Source: Porticoccaceae bacterium
GTDB lineage: Bacteria; Pseudomonadota; Gammaproteobacteria; Pseudomonadales; Porticoccaceae
Reading direction: 5' to 3'
Assembly: GCA_018664075.1 (NCBI GenBank)
Contig: JABJOY010000066.1
Coordinates: forward strand, 1-39,472
Length of the DNA: 39,472 nucleotides
The notes below the pieces were generated by a model. That model ran no database searches. It saw nothing but the letters and a program-made list of their open reading frames with translations, and was not told the origin of the DNA. The translations under genes were made by a program, and so were the position numbers. Positions 35,722 to 39,472 of the stretch are shown here, in pieces (within the stretch, counting starts at the first letter, position 1; each line of letters begins with the position of its first letter).

Positions 35722-36957
35722 TTAAGCCTTAGAGCTAACAAACTCAGGATAGGCTTCCATACCACATTCTGCGATATCAACCCCGGCGAACTCTTCTTCT
35801 TCAGAGACTCGAAGACCCATAATAGCTTTCAAGATACCCCAGGCAACCAGGCTAGCACCAAACACCCATACAAAGATGGTTGCAGCACCAATCAGCTGGC
35901 CAGAGAAAGAAGAACCTTCGTTAGTCAGAGGCACTAACAGCAGACCCAGCAGACCAACTACACCGTGGACAGAGATAGCACCGACGGGATCATCAATCTT
36001 CATTTTGTCCAGAGCCAGGATGCTGAATACAACCAGGATACCACCAGCAGCACCAAACAGAGTCGCCTCAAGTGCAGTTGGAGTAGAAGGCTCAGCAGTA
36101 ATAGCAACCAGACCAGCCAGAGCGCCATTCAGCGTCATAGTCAGATCAGCCTTGCCAAACAGTACCTTGGCAACCAGCAGAGCAGCAATCAGACCACCAG
36201 CGGCAGCAGCATTAGTGTTCATAAACACAACAGCTACAGCGTTAGCACTTTCAACGGAAGCTGTAGCCAGTACAGAACCACCGTTAAAGCCGAACCAACC
36301 CAGCCACAGGATAAAGGTACCCAGGGTAGCCATAGGCAGGTTAGCACCAGGAATCGCATTCACTTCACCGTTAGGGCCATACTTGCCTTTACGAGCGCCA
36401 AGCAGCAGCACACCAGCAAGAGCAGCAGAAGCGCCAGCCATGTGAACAATACCGGAACCAGCAAAGTCAGAGAAACCGAGGTCACCCAGAGTGTACATAC
36501 CGAATACAGAAGCTCCACCCCAAGTCCAGGCGCCTTCCATTGGGTAGATAAAGCCAGTCATAACGACAGCAAAGGCCAGGAAAGCCCATAGCTTCATGCG
36601 CTCAGCAACAGCACCAGAAACAATAGACATTGCAGTAGCAACGAATACAACCTGAAAGTAGAAGTCAGCAGATGGAGCATAGGTAGCTGGTTCTTCAGCC
36701 CCAGTAGCGCCGTCACCAGTAATGCTGCTCAGGAAAATGTCGCCACCGTACATCACCGCGTAACCACAAACCATGTACATGGTGCAGGCAACAGCAAACA
36801 GCGCAATATTTTTGGTCAGAATTTCAGTGGTGTTCTTAGCGCGAACTAAACCAGCTTCGAGCATGGCAAAACCAGCTGCCATCCACATAACCAGCGCGCC
36901 GCACATCAAGAAATAGAATGTGTCCAGCGCATACTGTAATTGGAAAATATCAGTCAT
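35722..36957 (-). CDS. amtB: Ammonium transporter AmtB
   Basis: AmtB is a trimeric inner-membrane ammonium channel, blocked by GlnK. The 411-residue protein has about 11 membrane helices. Both pore histidines are visible: GSGIVHMAGASAALAG near residues 163-178 and GAISVHGVVGLLG near 315. MSIVSGAVAERMKLWAFL and FAMLEAGLVRAKNT are further family blocks. No cleavable signal is obvious. The second glnK precedes it by 15 bases and should be co-transcribed, the classical glnK-amtB pair. Confidence 0.97.
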   Translation of the reverse strand: MTDIFQLQYALDTFYFLMCGALVMWMAAGFAMLEAGLVRAKNTTEILTKNIALFAVACTMYMVCGYAVMYGGDIFLSSITGDGATGAEEPATYAPSADFYFQVVFVATAMSIVSGAVAERMKLWAFLAFAVVMTGFIYPMEGAWTWGGASVFGMYTLGDLGFSDFAGSGIVHMAGASAALAGVLLLGARKGKYGPNGEVNAIPGANLPMATLGTFILWLGWFGFNGGSVLATASVESANAVAVVFMNTNAAAAGGLIAALLVAKVLFGKADLTMTLNGALAGLVAITAEPSTPTALEATLFGAAGGILVVFSILALDKMKIDDPVGAISVHGVVGLLGLLLVPLTNEGSSFSGQLIGAATIFVWVFGASLVAWGILKAIMGLRVSEEEEFAGVDIAECGMEAYPEFVSSKA

Positions 36958-36972
36958 CGTTTAATCCTCGTC

Positions 36973-37347
<375 letters not shown>

Positions 37348-37371
37348 TTAATTGCAAGATAATGGGGTCAA

Positions 37372-38043
37372 TTACATAGACTTGGTAATGCTGAAGGTAA
37401 AATTTGAGCTACAAGAGCTATCGTCACCGCCAAAGCAGTCAGCTGTATCCAGATCGGTATCTGTGTAAGTCAGACCAAACTCTAAACCAGCAGCTTCAGT
37501 ACTCAGAGAAAGCGACCAGTCGATGTAGTCTTCAGTGCCAAACGTTGCGTTATCTTCGATTGAGTTATCAGCAATATGGAAGCTCAGGCTGTAGTCTTCG
37601 CTAAGAGCAAAGCCATAATCAAAGGCAATCATAGTCATTTCGCCAGAACCGCCGAAGTAATCATCTGAGTAGGCAAAACCAATAGAAGCGTCTCCAAATG
37701 AGTAGCTACCGTAAACCTCTTCAAAATCCAGATCGCCAGACGCCTCATTGGGGTAGCCATAGTAAAGGTAACCGATATCGAAAGACCCTGCTGCATAGCC
37801 GATGTAGTAATCAAGCTCGATTCCCTCACCCCAAGAGGCGATAGTCGATCCCCAGGTGCCGATGTACAGGCCGCTGTCAAAAGCAACATCTAATCCACCA
37901 GACAATGCTTCGCCAGTGCTTTGATCAAGACCGCGGAAAAAGTAATCAGAGGCTACAGTCACGTTGCCAGATACTTCAGCAGCGATTGCACTAGCGCCAG
38001 ACATCATAGTTGCAGCAAAAATTGCAGTTTTTAAAGCTTTCAT
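37372..38043 (-). CDS. TorF-family putative outer-membrane porin
   Basis: The 223-residue protein begins with a Sec signal peptide (MKALKTAIFAATMMSGASAIAA, cleavage near residue 22), then EVSGNVTVASDYFFRGLDQS, the hallmark of the TIGR02001/TorF family, and alternating beta strands rich in Tyr, Phe, Gly and Asp, compatible with a small barrel. It ends in Met rather than the usual Phe. C-terminal loop cysteines (DCFGGDDSSCS) could form a disulfide. Function unknown; strongly acidic character may favour cations. It is preceded by a sigma-54 promoter and NtrC-like sites and followed by glnK-amtB, so a role in nitrogen-limited uptake, perhaps of ammonium or small amines, is likely but inferred. 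Confidence 0.85.
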   Translation of the reverse strand: MKALKTAIFAATMMSGASAIAAEVSGNVTVASDYFFRGLDQSTGEALSGGLDVAFDSGLYIGTWGSTIASWGEGIELDYYIGYAAGSFDIGYLYYGYPNEASGDLDFEEVYGSYSFGDASIGFAYSDDYFGGSGEMTMIAFDYGFALSEDYSLSFHIADNSIEDNATFGTEDYIDWSLSLSTEAAGLEFGLTYTDTDLDTADCFGGDDSSCSSNFTFSITKSM

Positions 38044-38130
38044 AGGTACATCTCCCAAGACGTAAAGTTAAAAATAAAAAGTTGATTTAGTAGCACAAGG
38101 CTATTTTTTTGATGTTTCGCTTATCGGAAA

Positions 38131-38147
38131 TGCATTTAGCGTGCCAA
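38131..38147 (-). promoter_or_regulatory. sigma-54 promoter of the porin-glnK-amtB unit
   Basis: Minus strand TTGGCACGCTAAATGCA matches the RpoN consensus TGGCACG-N4-TTGCA closely, with GG and GC exactly 10 bases apart. The predicted start is near 38120, giving about 75 bases of leader before the porin ATG. It points toward the porin gene. NtrC-like sites lie 50-110 bases further upstream. Confidence 0.9.
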
Positions 38148-38197
38148 CTTTAAATCACCGAAAAATAGAGGCTATTTCCAAGATAAAACCGATAAAT

Positions 38198-38257
38198 TGA
38201 ACCAAAATGGTGCATTAATTTAATAGTGCCCAAACCGGTGCGCACCAATTTGGACTA
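38198..38257. promoter_or_regulatory. NtrC-like enhancer sites
   Basis: TGAACCAAAATGGTGCA (38198-38214) matches the NtrC dyad TGCACCA-N3-TGGTGCA with two changes. CGCACCAATTTGGACTA (38241-38257) is a second, weaker match, and TGCCCAAACCGGTGC (38227-38241) a third partial one. Their distance upstream of the sigma-54 promoter is usual for phosphorylated NtrC to loop and activate. NtrC itself is not in the window. Confidence 0.7.
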
Positions 38258-38336
38258 ATGTGACCCATACTGTGATTGGAGCAAAAAGATTTGTTAAAGT
38301 AGCGGACACAAGCAATATTGCAGGTAGAGCCCAACC

Positions 38337-38585
38337 ATGAACCCAGAAGATTTTCACAAGCAAGTATGGCAACAACTCAACCAGACCTTTGCTGGCGCGC
38401 AAACTATTGGCGACGAAGTGCAGAACCATCTTCGCAGTGCCATGATGAGTACCTTTAGCCGGCTCGATCTGGTCACCAGAGAAGAATTCGATGCCCAGCG
38501 TGCAGTATTAATGCGCTCAAGGGAGAAAATCGAAATATTAGAGCGGCAACTAGCCGAGCTAGAGGCCGCAATCTCAAACAAATAA
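38337..38585 (+). CDS. ubiK: Ubiquinone biosynthesis accessory factor UbiK (YqiC/BMFP)
   Basis: An 82-residue protein of the BMFP family: NLTFAGAQTIGDEVQN-like N-terminal amphipathic helix (observed NQTFAGAQTIGDEVQN), RSAMMSTFSRLDLVTREEFD near residues 34-53, and a C-terminal trimeric coiled coil (REKIEILERQLAELEAAI). In E. coli UbiK associates with UbiJ and lipids to aid late ubiquinone synthesis. The name of the YqiC group varies, but length and motif are clear. It is divergent from the porin unit and 85 bases before the comM-like gene; this neighbourhood of glnK-amtB, yqiC and comM is also known in pseudomonads. Confidence 0.93.
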   Translation: MNPEDFHKQVWQQLNQTFAGAQTIGDEVQNHLRSAMMSTFSRLDLVTREEFDAQRAVLMRSREKIEILERQLAELEAAISNK

Positions 38586-38670
38586 CATAAGCGACAGATT
38601 CAGCTGTCTGCACGAGAGACACCCAGTTCGTGGCAAGGAAAAATCGCCCGCATAAAAAGGACAATATGCG

Positions 38671-39472
38671 ATGTCACTGGCAACTGTTCAAACCCGAGCC
38701 AAGCTTGGTATACAGGCTCCCTCAGTTTCAGTTGAAGCCCATCTCTCAAATGGCCTTCCCTCTTTCCATATAGTGGGTCTGCCAGAAACTGCCGTCAAAG
38801 AAAGCAAAGACCGCGTGCGCAGCGCCATTATCAACTCCCACTTTGAATTCCCCCCGCGCCGAATCACCATCAACCTGGCACCAGCCGAACTACCCAAAGA
38901 AGGCAGCCGCTTTGACCTAGCCATCGCTATTGGCATACTCGCCGCCTCCAATCAAATACCCAGCGAACTGCTAGACCAGTATGAATTTATCGGCGAACTA
39001 GCATTGTCAGCAGAGCTGCGCCCAGTCGAAGCCGTACTACCCTCTGCTCTAAGCTGCGCTGCCAGCGGCAAACAGCTTATTATCAGCCAAGGCAATGCCG
39101 ACGAAGCTGCATTGGTAGACTCCTTAACCGTACTGCCAGCCAAGCATCTGCTGGAAGTCTCCGCCCATTTACACCAGCGAGAAACTATTACAGCCTGGCA
39201 AAGGGTCAGCATTGAGTCCCAGCAAACTACACCTCAACTCCAGGATGTTATCGGCCAGCAAGATGCCAAGCGCGCACTGGAGATTGCCGCCGCTGGTGGC
39301 CATCATTTATTGTTCTATGGACCCCCGGGAACAGGTAAAACTCTGTTACCCAGCTGTCCGCCCGGATTACTGCCACCACTCAGCAACCTGGAAGCCCTCG
39401 ACGTCGCCTCCATCCATTCAGTGGCAGGAAAAGCTCAGGGACAATACTGCCAAGACCGCCCCTTCAGAGCAC
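38671..39472 (+). CDS. comM: YifB/ComM-family Mg-chelatase-like AAA+ ATPase, 3' end outside window
   Basis: The frame from ATG 38671, with AAAAGGA upstream, is open to the window end: 267 residues. It starts MSLATVQTRAKLGIQAPSVS, with HIVGLPETAVKESKDRVRSAI and LPKEGSRFDLAIAIGIL of the Lon-protease-like ChlI domain, then DVIGQQDAKRALEIAAAGGHHLL and Walker A GPPGTGKT near residue 217. In Vibrio ComM is a branch-migration helicase for integration during natural transformation. Directly after Walker A the family's LASRLPG is LPSCPPG here, with three substitutions, while GLLPPLS and DRPFRA fit again. Walker B lies outside the window. Confidence 0.92.
   Translation, partial: MSLATVQTRAKLGIQAPSVSVEAHLSNGLPSFHIVGLPETAVKESKDRVRSAIINSHFEFPPRRITINLAPAELPKEGSRFDLAIAIGILAASNQIPSELLDQYEFIGELALSAELRPVEAVLPSALSCAASGKQLIISQGNADEAALVDSLTVLPAKHLLEVSAHLHQRETITAWQRVSIESQQTTPQLQDVIGQQDAKRALEIAAAGGHHLLFYGPPGTGKTLLPSCPPGLLPPLSNLEALDVASIHSVAGKAQGQYCQDRPFRA

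Noticed and set aside
35876-36591. Long open frames on the + strand opposite amtB
   Set aside because: Repetitive Ser/Thr/Ala/Pro translations mirror the Ala/Gly-rich membrane helices of amtB; no ribosome site or family motif.

Overview
The window looks like a chromosomal segment of a marine-type gammaproteobacterium. Gene order around hisIE-tatABC, ribF-ileS-lspA-fkpB-ispH, dsbC-hom-thrC and the PII/amtB/ubiK/comM neighbourhood is typical of that class, and the complete HexR-controlled Entner-Doudoroff set recalls Pseudomonas, Shewanella and Cellvibrionales/SAR92-like bacteria. The exact lineage is inference. I see no phage, insertion sequence, CRISPR array, tRNA or rRNA.

Layout. 1-1690: end of hisI, hisE and the Tat translocase tatABC on the + strand. 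1766-3111: ychJ, yajQ and msrB. 3123-6995 (minus strand): a TPP-riboswitch-controlled thiamine acquisition operon, read as promoter, riboswitch, TonB-dependent receptor, 82-aa MTH1187-type thiamine-binding protein, PnuC-family permease, thiamine-kinase-like enzyme. 7021-10228: a Tag-type glycosylase, a LysE exporter, a small unknown protein facing an XRE regulator, and a membrane-anchored glycerophosphodiesterase. 10259-13176: acs and hexR. 13361-23368: central carbon block with gap-pyk (+), edd-glk-eda-zwf-pgl (minus) and pgi (+), and HexR-like operators at the gap, edd, pgi and zwf starts. 23365-30789: pgi runs convergently into ispH-fkpB-lspA-ileS-ribF, followed by murJ. 31018-34151: rpsT, a bidirectional terminator, thrC and hom. 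34304-38257: dsbC and a nitrogen block glnK-amtB-glnK-TorF-like porin whose upstream region has a sigma-54 promoter and NtrC-like enhancer sites. 38337-39472: ubiK and the first two thirds of a million-fold conserved type of gene, the ComM/YifB AAA ATPase, cut by the window end.

How the genes work together. Glucose is phosphorylated by Glk, oxidised by Zwf and Pgl, split by Edd and Eda to pyruvate and glyceraldehyde-3-phosphate, and carried on by Gap and Pyk, with Pgi linking to fructose-6-phosphate. HexR, encoded beside gap, is known to sense KDPG, so the pathway intermediate probably relieves repression of its own genes. The thiamine operon supplies the cofactor precursor by uptake and phosphorylation and is shut by its end product TPP. 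The nitrogen block ties an outer-membrane protein to ammonium transport and two PII signal proteins.

Most promising for follow-up: the NtrC/sigma-54 promoter of the TorF-like porin linked to PII-AmtB-PII; the compact thiamine uptake operon with a stand-alone binding protein; and the operator layout of the Entner-Doudoroff cluster. These combine known families, and I do not claim an entirely new system. All calls were made by eye from sequence, without database searches.
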